64,000 nt of DNA from Theristus sp. LFF4_11 (Eukaryota > Nematoda > Chromadorea > Monhysterida > Xyalidae). The notes beneath the pieces are model-generated. The model searched no databases. It was not told the DNA's origin and saw nothing but the letters and a program-made list of their open reading frames with translations. A program made the translations under genes and the position numbers. Location of the stretch: positions 1 through 64,000 of the forward strand of contig JASANC010004433.1 in assembly GCA_030248135.1 (NCBI GenBank), written 5' to 3'. Positions within the stretch are counted from its first letter, which is position 1; each line of letters opens with the position of its first letter. This document shows positions 34,404 to 47,500 of this stretch, piece after piece.

Positions 34404-36451
34404 GGTAACAATAAACTGTCTCTCTGTATTGCCTATGTCACTGTGAACTTTGCACTAAGTGGAAAATTGCTGTATCTGTTTTTTTTTTCAAACTTGAAAA
34501 TGAGTTCAAAATACATAATAACCACCTGATCATACATGCAGTGGTTGAATCACATGCATGATAATAATACAGGAATTGGCATGCAGAAAAGTTTGTTTTC
34601 TTATCCAGTCAGTGCACAAAGATCGTGGTTATTTGATTAGAAAAAATCGCGGAGCTCCACTGTGCGTGTCATGTACATTTTTCATCGCTCCGATCTTTTT
34701 TTGTATTTTGGCAGAGAAAAATGACATGAATAAAAAAGTACATCAACATGCATCTCGAAATGGAGCTCATACTCTATCTGCAACACAGCCGCATCGTTGG
34801 TTTTGTAGCATTTACAGCATTTACCACGGAAAATTGCACCAGCGGGACTCATAACAAGTTGCGGCGGTACAACACATCCAGCAAACATATTTTTATGTAG
34901 CCACTCTGGGGGCAAAACATGAGAAGACGCTGCCTTTTTGGCAAAACTCTCGGAACAAAAGCTGCGTGCAACGCTCCGGAAATTGATATCGTTCGCTCAC
35001 ATTTTGTTAGACATGGCTTGCTATCATATATTTGCGGTATACTAGGGCAATCCATGTCTGTTTTCAATTCCCCCTTTGTGTTGGAAAGCTTGAATCATGT
35101 TTCATTAAACTTCTCGACGGTATTGAAGAGATACTTTTTGAAATCCTCACGAATGTGTGATTTCAAGCTTCAACCAATGTATACTATGTATTAACCATGT
35201 GTAAATGAGTCTCCTTACTTTCTTTTTAAAGCAAAAATTATGTCCCGACAAAAGTAATCCATGAAAGAAATTTTCTCAACTGCAGAAATCATTTCGAAAG
35301 AAATGAAATTGGGCTCGAAAAAAAGGCAACCACGGGCGCAAATTGTGCCATCAAACTTGCGCACGTGCTTTCCATTCACATTTGAGGCTCCTTTTATATG
35401 TTATCCGCAATCATAGGATTGCCGCAAAAGTACGTCATGATGAAAAGTATGTTTTTAAGATACGAGATATCCCACAGGCTGTCTGAAATTTGATCATGCG
35501 ACCGCTGCATCGTCAAAGTGAAAATCAAGATTCTCTCATCCCTAAAAACATCATTGCACATGTGGCCGCTTTTGTTGTCACGTCGGACAGCTTTCGAATT
35601 AGAGAGCCCTTCTCAGAGTTCGTGTGTACAGTTTTGAGTTTTCTGAAAAGATTTTTGACAATACCGTTTCAGCTTTTTTGGAGCCTTTCAGCTTTTTCAG
35701 ACAGTTTTAGCTATTTTTGGAGAAAAGAAACTGAAAACTGCTGCTGCGTATTCAGTGAGAATATTGCGAAGTTTACAAGTCTACCAATTATATTTTGTTT
35801 CGTGTGCGAGTCGCTTGCCGCTCTGGCGGGATGGGCGGTCGCGTGTGAGCGTGACAAAGAGACGCAGAAATATGATTTGCATGAACGAAGCTAATTTTAT
35901 TTTACGCGATTTTTCGCATCGTCTTCAATTTTGCGCCACGCCATCTGGAGAGAGACCCAGACCATTGTCGTTTTTATAGACTTTTCTTTTTTTAGTGTTT
36001 GCTGTTCTTTCGTTGTGGTTTAATGCCAACAATGTGGTCTGTTTTTCTTTTTCTGCAGTAACAATCGAACCATTTTAAAACAAAAAATTTGTCGAAGTTG
36101 TTTTTTTTAAATTCCATTTGAGTTTTTCAGGAACTGAGTTTGCCACAATGCACCGAGTTTTGGCTCAAATCTTTATAAAACAGCGTGTCTCACTGTGAAC
36201 CCGTTCGTTTGGACGGAAATAAGAAGATTACGCCGAGACGGTTCTTTTTTAATGGTCTGTAATGAACGGTTCATCGAGTCCGTGTGTGCAGCGAAAATAA
36301 CGTGAAATTCAATATTTAGAATGCGTTCAACGTATAGAACAGATAATTAAATAAAAGAAAGCTGCCGTTTGAATGTTTTGTTAGTCAAGCCGAAGCACCT
36401 GCTGAAATCGATTGACGTCTTTTTATTTAAAATACGAAACACTTGTCAACA
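34404..36451. other. Intergenic, upstream of slo-1
   Basis: No supported exon or repeat. It probably contains the divergent promoters of SDR copy 2 and slo-1. Confidence 0.45.
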
Positions 36452-36492
36452 ATGACGACTGATCGTCGACACCGACAGCAAATGCGATGCCT
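36452..36492 (+). CDS. slo-1: Possible third alternative first exon of slo-1
   Basis: An ATG opens 13 codons (MTTDRRHRQQMRC plus two bases) ending at a strong donor, CTGTAAGT. The phase fits the slo-1 exon at 38817. Unlike the other two first exons it has no resemblance to the BK N-terminus, so only phase and donor support it. Confidence 0.3.
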
Positions 36493-37321
36493 GTAAGTCT
36501 GTGAATCTTTTTTACGTTTTTTTAATGGGTCTACCGTCTATGGAATTCAAACTTAGTACTAATAAGGACAGAGCAGTCCAGACAGCAAAACCGCAAACCC
36601 CCCTGCAAACAGTTTCATCTGAAACTTTGCAGCTGTTGATCGCTTCATGTTCTTTCATTTCTTGGAAATTGAGGCGTGTGCCGAACGACGTGCCACTCAG
36701 CACAATTCATATATCCTTGGTTCAGTCTCTTCGAAATGAGTTTTGCCAATGAAACAAACTACACAAGAACAACATGGTCAAGTACAGGCTATTTTTATCG
36801 CACGCATAATTTGCATTGATTACGGAAGGAGTTAGCATTGTGATGATGTTGTGGCTGGGACATCTGTGGCGTCTGTGTTTCAGCCAGCTGCACGGACAGA
36901 TCGTGCATGCATGGATACATACATAAGCAAACTAGCAGAGTGCATGCATATCACTTTCATGTGCGCCGTCCGTCCGCACAGCAGCAGAGAGAGCACGGCT
37001 CTTTATTATGAATATAACCGCGGCAACCAAACTTACACATAAATTCAGCACAAAATGACTCCAGCAACATATCACTGGCACTACTGCCATCAAAACTGCA
37101 CCCAAAAAGCTCTTTCATAACTCGGTCGCGGCCGACATATGTTTTTATGCGGTTTATGCAACTTCGTTAGCATGTTGGCTTGCACACTTTGCGTTCGATT
37201 CGCATAATATAGTTGAAGCGGAATTTTCCTGCCCAACATTCTAATTCCTGCTGTTATTGGCAATGAGATTCAAGGATTTCTTTAAATAATTGCCGTTTGT
37301 AACCGAACAATTGTTGCAAGA

Positions 37322-37395
37322 ATGGAGCGTGTCACACTGGACGTTCGTCAAGTGATGCAACTTCGCAATTATCCGTCGCACTGCAATGTCACTTA
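37322..37395 (+). CDS. slo-1: Alternative first exon 1b of slo-1
   Basis: Encodes MERVTLDVRQVMQLRN followed by YPSHCNVT and the first two bases of a Tyr codon, then the donor GTAAGTG. It is a clear homologue of the exon at 38556-38635, with 18 of 24 residues the same. Joined to 38817 it gives [18 protein letters not shown], comparable to the YPMNCNL segment before the first membrane helix in nematode SLO-1. It would supply a second BK isoform, presumably from its own promoter. Confidence 0.7.
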
Positions 37396-38555
37396 GTAAG
37401 TGGTTGATCGCAGTGGTTTTTTTGGAAACTAACCCGAAGTTATACTTCCAATCACACAATTAAATCTTGAAGCTTCATTTTGTATTGAATGTGTCACAAA
37501 AAAGAAACACGTTTTCTAAATACTAAGCAAGCACTGTTAATTAGAAAAAAACATGAATTAATATTGATAGGACGAGCTTGCACTTTTGGCATGTAAAGTG
37601 AAAAAGACGGCGCGCTTCATTTGAAAAAAGTAGTGGCCCACTCAGCCACACTCATCCACACGTTTTTTTAATTAACCGTGCTTTGAAAAACATGTGTTTT
37701 CCCGTGGTGGATGTGCTTGGACTCCACAATGCCCGTTCCTGGTTGTCAAGGAAGAAGGGTTCTATTTCACTAGAGAAAAAAGAATGAAAACAGAAAACTG
37801 CTCACAAGTATCACGACGACGATGAGATCAGAAAATGGTACAATAGAGAATAGTGAATGCCACGGAGTTTCATCGCTGCATCCGACACTATTTGAATGAA
37901 AAGGTTTTTCCTAGTTGTCAGTTAAAACTAAAAGACTGCATCTTTGTGCTGCAGTTTTATTGTAGCGGTGGCAGGTTGGAATGAAATCAGCAAGTTGCTG
38001 GCAACACAATAACAATATAATGCTCGATTACCACCCATGGTCGCATGTATTCAGTCATAGTTAATGCTGCCAAGCAAATTGCATATGGCACCTCGCCGTG
38101 TGCATGGTGCTAATTTTCTTGCATCGAAAATACATGTGCGCATTGGGCAGACACGACGGACGCCCCAAAGTATCGATTTCAATAGATTGTACTATCCTGG
38201 TTCATAGTTTTTGTATCTTATTTCCGGAATGGTTGGTGTAGGTGCATCATCATACGAATGCAGATAGTATGGCATTAAGTTACAATGTACCTGCACGGAC
38301 GCACATTCATTTTCAATGGTCAGAGGTGTACGTATATCGACTGAATATTAATCCATCCGTTTTATTGGTTCTCGTCATCCCCTGTGTTCCATGTTCTGTG
38401 CTCACTGGAACACTTCTGGCACTTTCGGATAAAAAAGCCATGCTTGGTGTTCGCTTCTGTCATTAGTCAGTTCCGAACAAAAACAACGACAAAGAAGCAG
38501 AAAAAACTGGTTGAGCCGCAAGTTACTGCCTCGAAAGGCAGCTCATCCGGCAATC

Positions 38556-41500
38556 ATGGTCATGGATCACGCAAAGCTGGACATGCGTCAGATCATGCAA
38601 ATTCGCAATTATCCGTCGCACTGCAATGTGACGTAGTAAGTGCAATGCACTGCATGAATCACTGAAGTTTGTCACGAACAGGCCGTTCGGCAGGCTCGCT
38701 TGATCGGCCGTCTCCTGTGGTCTCACAGTGCAACATTCCAGTTGTCCGAGCCACGAAGCCGTGTGGTTTCGTTGCCGAGTGTACCCGTGCGTGTAGAAGA
38801 TGCGCGTGCATTTCAGCAAGCAGCTGGCACTGACCGACGACGAGCGCGCGTGCCTGCACCACCGCAAGTACTGGGTGTTCCTGTTGTCGTCCGTCGCCAC
38901 GTTCTGCAGTCTCATTGTGCTCGTCGTCGCCGTGCGCATACTCAAGCTGATCTGGCTCGCGTTCAAGGCGCATCTCGTCAGCGCCTTCAAGCCGATCAAA
39001 CATGACGCCGCCGGTACGAGAGTGCTTTGATTGACAGCTGACATTGATGTGCGCGGTTCCGTGAAAGTGAAACGTGTCTAAAAAGTGAAACTTTTCACAC
39101 CAGCGTGTTCCAGAAGTTCGACAGTGACAGTTCATGCTACTGAAATCCAGAATTTGTCGACGTCGAGGCTGAACTTCTGGAACATCACTTTTATAGAACT
39201 GACCATAGATCATTCTTGTTGTGTATTCACCCCATTTATAAAAATGCTTTGTTTCAGAGCCCGACTCCGACCAAGGCGCTGGTCTGACGTACATGCCAGA
39301 TTTGCTCGATGGTGAACCGAAAATCGGTGTGCTGACGGTGGCACGCGAATGGGCTGGTGAACTGATATCGGGACAGTCGAAGATCGGACAGATTGTGGTG
39401 CGTTGATTGGCACACACAGTTTTGAGAAGTTTACAGTGAACGTACAGATGAACTCTGGTAGTACAATTTGCAGGTTGTGTTCATGTTCATGTTGAACATT
39501 GGCTCCATGGTCATCTACATCCACGATGCGTCAAAGTCGGTCATCATTATTCACATTTTTGCTTGCTTGAACTTCTTTTCACTTTTGTTTTCGTTTGCTA
39601 AAAACTGCTGCCACTTTTGCAGCCCGCATTTCATGGTCGAGATCTGCCATCCATGGCACGCCAGCCCTGCGATGCAGGTCGACACCGCGTTCAACATATT
39701 CTTCTTGGTCTATTTCATCATCAGGGTCCGTGAAATGTTCAATGTGATTTATCCAAAAATCATGAATTTCTTTTCGCCTTCTCCATCCAACACTTTTCAT
39801 TTCAGTTTATCGCGGCGACCGACGCTATTTGGTTTCTAATGGAATCATGGAGTTTCATCGATTACTGCACAATCCCGCCGAGTTTTGTGGCCATCTACAT
39901 GGGACGCAACTGGCTTGGTCGGTTGAAACTGCAGCCGCTATTATGGTTTTCTGATCATCCTGGAATTCGACGCTTGTTAATTTTTCATATCCCTGATCGT
40001 CAAGTAAGCGCATAATTGACAACTTCAGGTCTTCGTTTCCTGCGTGCCTTACGTCTGATGACGGTGCCGGACATCTTGCAATATTTGAACGTTCTCAAAT
40101 CATCAAACTCCATTCGTTTGGCGCAGCTGATCTCGTATTTCATCAGTGTCAGTCTCACGGCCGCCGGTTTCGTGTGGCTGGTCAGTTTGCGATTGTGTTG
40201 TATATTTTTTCTGAAATTTGTTTGGGTGACTGCCGATATTGACCGATTGCCACTGATGTGAATCGAGTTGCACAAATGCGCTTTGCTGTGTGCAGCTGGA
40301 AAACAGCGGCGACCCGTGGCGTGACTTCGACAACCCGCACCGCATCACCTACTGGGAGTGCGTCTACTTCCTCGTCGTCACCATGGGCACCGTCGGCTAC
40401 GGTGACATCTTCTGTCTCACGACGCTCGGCCGTCTCTTCATGGTGTTCTTCATTCTCGGCGGATTGGTGCGTTTTTAGCAACTTGCTTTCGATGGTGACG
40501 TGTTTAGCAGGAGAAGTTTGGTTTTCCAACAAAACAATCTTTGTTTTTAAGAGAAAAATGAAATGAAAACGTTTTCTAGGCGATGTTCGCCAGTTACATT
40601 CCGGAGATCGCTGAGCTGGTTGGATCGCGACCGAAGTACGCTGGCGAGTACAAAAATGAACGGGGGAAAAAGTTGGTGATCTTCAAGAATGAGATTTTAA
40701 TTCAAAACAGATTTAAGTGAGCCTTCCAAATAAAACCGTTCATGCTCTCAGACACATTGTCTTATGCGGCTACATCACGTTTGAGTCGGTGAACAATTTC
40801 CTGTGCGACTTTCTGCACGAGGATCGTGACGACGTCGACGTGCAAGTGGTGCTGCTGCACAGGTCACTTTTGGGTGCTATTTGATCGTGTTCTTTGATGT
40901 TGACCTACTTCTGCTCACACAAAATGTTCACCGACCAAGTTGCTAGTTTTTCTAGCTTATATTAACTGATTGCTGTAATTATTTTTGCTTCAGAGTTCCG
41001 CCCGATTTGGAGTTGGAAGGATTGGTGAAGCGTAATTTCACGAAAGTGCTCTTCTTTCAAGGCTCAGCAATGGACTCGATCGATTTAGCGCGAGTCAAGG
41101 TGAACTTACAGAAAGTTTCTGACCCGGACGGAAGCTACTGCAAGCAGGGCAGCGTTTTGTGTACGTCTGAACGAGTGTCCTTATTGAACGTCTGACGTCG
41201 CTCTCAGGTGAACGAGTCTGACGCTTGCCTGATTCTCGCCAACAAATACACGCCCGATCCGGACGCCGAGGATGCCGCGAACATCATGAGGGTGATATCG
41301 GTGAAAAACTACTCCGATGAAGTGAGGGTCATCGTGCAGCTGATGCAGTACGCAAACAAGGTGTGCCGACGTTGTGCGTTACGTCTGCTGTGTTTACGTG
41401 TGCTCTGTGTTTCATTGGGGTTCACACAGTTTCCCGTTTGGTTCAGTTCAGTTCGAAATCTTTTTTTCAGACATATTTGCTGAACATTCCAAGTTGGGAC

Positions 41501-44500
41501 TGGCGTCGCGGCGACGACGTCGTCTGTTTGGTTTGTATAGTTTTGGCTTTTTTCAAATTTTAAGCATTTGGTGTTCAAACCTTTTTTTTATCTTTGCAGG
41601 CGGAATTGAAGCTCGGCTGTATCGCACAAAACTGCCTGGCGCCCGGCTTCTCAACAGTGCTCGCGAATCTGTTCGCAATGCGTGCCTTCAAACAGGTGTC
41701 CCGACACTGCTTCCTCATATAAATGTTTTGAAAGATGTACAGTGTTGAGATTTTAAAATGTTTAGATAAATGTTATCATTTGAAATTATTTTCCAGTCGC
41801 CCGACATGCCAAAATGGTTGGAGGACTATCTGCGAGGCGCTGGCATGGAGATGTACACGGAGACGTTGTCGTCCAGCTTTGCTGGCATGACCTTTCCTGA
41901 GGCTGCTGAGTAAGCTGCGATTTGCTAATCAACTTTTGGTTTGCAGTTTTTCGAATTTTTCTTGTGAGTGACCTGCCGCCGCAATTTGTTTTGTCTTTGC
42001 AGCTTCCTCCTGACGCGACTGGGCATTTTGATCATTGCGATCGAGCTGCACAACAAAAAGAAACGCGAAATCGTGATCAATCCGAGCAGCCGCATAAAAA
42101 TCCAGCTTGGCACCCTTGGCTTTTTTGTTGCACAGTCGGCAGAAGAAGTGAAACGGTAATGGAAGTTTTTGAGTTTTTTTGCTGTCAGTTGTATGAGCTC
42201 TGTATGCTAGTTTCGTTTTTTTTCAGAGCTTGTTTCTACTGTAAACAGTGCCACGATGAAATTGTCAACCCCAATCTCATTAAACGGTGTCGTTGTCGTG
42301 CATGTATGTTTTTGGAATTGTTTTTCTGCTGTTTTAACAAACTGGACATCAATTGCGTTGGGTTTTCAGTGCTATGTTGAAGTTTTGTTTTTAGTGGAAA
42401 AGGCAAAAGCGGCAACAAAGGCGCGCAACAATTTATCGCAGTTGCAGTCGAAGAACATTGCGGTCGCCATCGGATGTAAGCGGAGAATGTTTTCAACCAA
42501 GCTCTGCAGCCACCTGAATTTTGTAACAAGGGATTTTTTAAACCGGAGGAATGGAATGAGTTGCTCATTTTTTTAAGTTGTGTAGCGAACGAACGGTGAT
42601 TTTTGGCGATGTTTTTAGCAGGATAAAGAATGCATAAGTTTTTTTGTCCGGTTGTTCACAGGATACCTACCAACGGTGTCAAGTCTGCCAAACTACATTT
42701 CAACATATTGCAGGTCCACCAGAGAACGAGCCTGTGCCCGTGCAACAGCCTCCCCCGTACGCACCCCTCCCGCCGCAGGGTGCCCCCGGCTCTCCGATGC
42801 CCCCTTTGCCTCTGCGTCATCAGTCAGGTCACATGCATCAGCAGCAGCCGCCGCCACCGTTTGCGCCGTCTCGAATGCCTTACATCGCTGGAGCAACCAG
42901 TTTCGCTGGACTCGATGGACCAAAGTAAAAAAAAGAGTTTTCCTTTTTTAAACGTTCCACTCTGAAGACACTGCAGTTCGTCACAGTGGTGTGGTGTTGC
43001 ACATTCACAAACAAGGGATGCTGCTTTGGTATTGTATCGTGTGTGTGTGTGCGTTCGTGTTTGTGACTGTGCGACTGTTGCATTACTGTATTACAACAAA
43101 GTGCACTGTCAGTGTCATCAGACGATGCTGAGACATCAAGGCGCATGAGACAGTTTTTTGTTTCCACCGACAAAAATGGCTGGCTTCTTCGCAGCATGAG
43201 CATGTCGTCACAAGCGACTGCAGAGCAAAGTGGCCACCAAATGCTACTGGATGCCACTGGAATGTTCCACTGGACGCCACCTCGACCGCTGGAACAATGT
43301 GTCATGGTTTGTTTTCTTTCCATTGAGGCTTTTTCTCGAAAATTTTTTAATCCGACCGGAAATGCACTTTGCTGTTGCAGGATCGCCAGCAGGCGTCAAT
43401 GACCGTGTACAGCAACCACGTGGTTGTGTGTGTGTTCGCGGACAAAGACAGTCCGCTGATTGGTTCGTTTGGGTTTGATGTCGACCAGTACATTTTGACC
43501 GAGCCTAACATTTTCGACTTTTAAATTTCATCTCGGCTTAAACGGGCTAAACCAGGTTTCGAGTCATGTTTGCCAATTTCTCGTGAGCGTTCACCGTTCG
43601 CAGGCATCAGCAATCTGATCATGCCACTTCGTTCGTCCAACTTCCACTACCATGAGCTGAAGCGAGTGTTGATCGTGTGCGACCCGGTCTATTTGAAGAG
43701 GGAGTGGCGCTCGCTGTGGACGTTTCCGAAAGTGTCCGTTTTGAATGTACGGTTTTGTTTTCATTGTTTTCATGGCCAGATCGATTGCAAGAGAGTGCTC
43801 AAATTTGCAAGCGTCTGATTCTCAGGGTAACCCGTTGTCGCGTAGCGATCTGCGTGCGATCAACATCGACCAATGTGACATGTGTATCATCGTGTCGGCG
43901 CGTGTCCACAATCCACAGGTTTGCGCCAGAAATTGCGTTTTTACTTGTTTCATCACTTCTTTTTTGATCGCAGTTTTTTTAAACGCAACCAAAATTGAAA
44001 ATTTGGAAATTTTAAAATTCGCTTTTTTAGGAGGACCCAACGCTAGCGGACAAAGAGCCACTGTTGGCGAGCCTGAACATCAAAGCGATGAAGTTCGATG
44101 ACAACAATGGCGTCAGAGTGTACAGGCGCATTGAGAACGGCAATAAAATACCGATGATCACGGAATTGGGTGGGTCGTTCGTGGTGATACTGAGATTGCA
44201 ACATTCTGGACTATTTTCTGAAATACAGTCACTGAAGGGGTAGTTCGATTCAGAAACTTGACTATTCAAAGTGGTCAAATTCACACCGACCAAATCAAGG
44301 TGTACAAGCAGTGACCATTTCTGTTGTTGTAAACCTGATTGCGAACGTGTTTGCTTGCAGTGAACGACTCGAACGTGCAGTTCCTCGATCCAGACGACGA
44401 CGACGAGCCGAACACGGAGCTGTTTCAAACGCAGCCGTTCGCGTGTGGCACTGCGTTCGCCATCTCTGTGCTCGACTCGATCATGAGCACGGTCAGTGTT

Positions 44501-47500
44501 GCTGTTGTTTTTCTTTCTAATTTGCTTCATTTTGTCGCGTCGTTGCTATTGATTAGCCAGTTTCACACGCGACTCGACCGTTTTCTCAGCAGCTGCCGAT
44601 TGCAGACGTACTTCAACGAGTCTGCGCTGACGCTCATTCGAACGCTCGTGACGGGCGGCGCCACACCGGAGCTCGAGTTGATACTGGCCGAGGGCGCTGG
44701 CATGCAGGGCGGCGAGCCGACGCCGGAGCTGCTGCTGAAACGCGACAGATGCCGCGTGGCGCAAATTGGACTCAAGGACGTCGACATACAAGGCGTCGGG
44801 GTCAGTGCTTGCTGGCTGTCCATCCAGTCATTGATGCTGCCTGCTACAGCGAAAATAGAAAGAATAGTGATGAACGCGTGTTTCGAAACGTTGCTGCAAA
44901 GTGGCAGCACTGGAACTAGAGCAGGAAACTTTGATGAATGAACCAGTCATAATTTTATGATCAAGTAGGACGTTTCTGTTCATTTTTCACTTTATTCTGT
45001 TTATTTCAGACTGGCACCGCATACGGTCGACTGTTCAGCGTGGCGTTACGACAGCACGGGATACTCTGCATTGGACTGTACAGGCTGTATGAAGAGGTAA
45101 GCTGAGAATGACACGGAGACACATGGCAACAGACGCTGAAACACTCTGCAGTCGTTGCAGGACAACAACGACCAGTCCATACGCCGTTACGTCATCACAA
45201 GTCCGCCGTACGATTTTCCATTGATGGAATCTGACAAGGTTGGTGCAGCATTGTTGTTGCTAGCGAATGCTTGCATATGAGCGAATGCTAAGCAGTGAAG
45301 CGAATGCTTCGCTGTAAACTAAACCTAAGTTATTAAGTGTAAAAAAACGCAAGTTGCAGGCTACTGTGGAGACAATGTGACATACTTTAAAGTATAGTAT
45401 AATGTGTAAATATACTTGCTGTTATTTTGTCTATAATGTTTACGGTAACACGGTCTTACATCATGTCAGTATTAACATTCATATTATCATCTATTAAACG
45501 CTCTATGTTAACTTTCTTAGTTAACTTTCTATGTTACCTTTTTATGTTAACTTCCTTGTTAACTTTCTATGTTACCTTCCTCTGTTAACGTTCTCTGTTA
45601 ACGTTCTCTGTTAACTTTTGTTCTTGAATTTATTTATAGTACATGTGCACGTATATCTGGCTGCTGTCTATACTGCTGTCTGGCTTAAAACAAGCGTTGT
45701 TAACATTCTACGTTAGCAAGCGCAGTTTTGCGCATGCTTTTTATGATGACCATTTCTCTTCCTTTACAAAAACACTAAAACAACAACAACACCTACGCAA
45801 ACATCTGAGCTCCTATATAAAGCGATGAATCTTTGACTCTGGGGGCACACATTTGGCATTCGGCATCCGTGAGGCATTCGGCATCCGTGAGGCATTCGTG
45901 GTAGTTTCGGTGGCAGTCTTGGTTTAGTTGTTTGAAAGTCAGTCTCGTGTAGTCCACTATGTGACAGTCAGTTAAAAGGTATTCAGAAGGGTTCGGCTGT
46001 CAGTTTATAATTGAGTCTTTTCTGGTCTTCATCAGTCTTTGACGGTCTTAGTGGTGTGTAGAAGCCCTACACCCAGAACAGGTACCGATCCACCTCAACC
46101 TCGAACCCCCAAAAAACACTTTATGGTAGCACCGACCCTGTTCGATTCGACGATGTAAGTGAATACTGTTTTGATTTAAATTGTTTGTTGATTTGAATTT
46201 TACTTACTTGCTCAATTGTTTGTTGTTTCATTTGTTACTTGTCGCTAATTTATTTTTCGGTATGTCTCATTGTTGAAACACCTGTTTCACTGCGCATCCT
46301 TGTCCAACACGCTGATCTAACCATGCCTCCACTACATGAACAATAGCAGCTTCTTTTTAACTGCTTGTTTCTAATACACAAATGTCTCACAACTTGCGTT
46401 CGAATGTCCACCTCTGCAGCTGTATCGGATCTTCCAATCACCAACCGTGAATATCGCGCGCTAACTCGTGACTTGAAAAGAAGCGTCGCTTGCTACAATT
46501 CGTGCAATAAAGAAATTAAAACTGTTCTAGATTCACTATCCGCAAACATTGGCACAATGCAAGAAACTAACTGCATGATCTCAGACACTAGCATCATGTC
46601 AAGCGCAGACCTAAAGTTCTTCACCGGCAAATCCCAAGATTTTGATGAGTTTGCATCTATTTTTGACATTGCTTGCAACGCACTCCAATTTGACGAAGCA
46701 AAGAAACTGCGCACGTTGCCTGTCTACTTACGCGAAAACGCGCTAGAAGTTTACAAAGAGTTAACGCCAGCTCAAAAAGCCACATACGCTGATCTCATTA
46801 CAAATCTGCGCGAAAAATTTTATCCAGTTTTAAACAATCGTTTCAGTCAAATGCTTTTAGCCAGCCGCATTCACAGACAAAATGAGACCGTTGAAGACTT
46901 CAGCCGCGAAGTAAAAAAGCTAGTTCAAGCCGCGTACCCTAAACTTATAAAAGAAAATCTCGACGAACTGTTACTTTCGAATTTTCTTCAAAAATTAAAT
47001 CCGAACATTCGTTTTTATGTTTCTCTTCAAAATCCAATGAACTTCAATGACGCAGTCACCAAAGCCCAGCTTGTTGAAGCGCAAACCATTCTAGAAACCG
47101 GCCAATCCTTAAAACAGTTTGATCCGCCATCACCATCAAACATTAACTATTTGAACTTTCATGATGAACCACCACCACACAGCGCAAATCAAACCAACCA
47201 GCTTTCTGTAAATGACCGCATCACAACACTTGAACAACAACTTTCTCAACTGCTTGCCTACCAACATAATTTCTTCAGCAACAATACGTTTCCATCTCAA
47301 CCACGTAGCTTCACACGCAGATGTTTCAATTGTGGCTCTCCTTACCACCTAATCGCTCGCTGTCCAAACAAACTTTCTAGCGCACATAGTATACATGCCC
47401 ACGACAACAATCACCAACTCCAAAAATACTCTCAAAGTAAAAACCCAGCACCCGCAATTGTAAATTTTGTGTCAAATGAAAACGCCGAAACCCAAGAATT

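Noticed and set aside
38659..39417. 252-codon minus-strand open frame
   Set aside because: Antisense to slo-1 exons 2 and 3, no recognisable domain.
42644..42713. Extension of the Pro-rich slo-1 exon leftward to the acceptor near 42660
   Set aside because: Joining there gives a stop codon in the slo-1 frame; the acceptor at 42713 fits the phase.
45643..45828. 61-codon open frame present in both LTRs
   Set aside because: Identical only because the LTRs are identical; it overlaps the TATA region and lacks any known domain.
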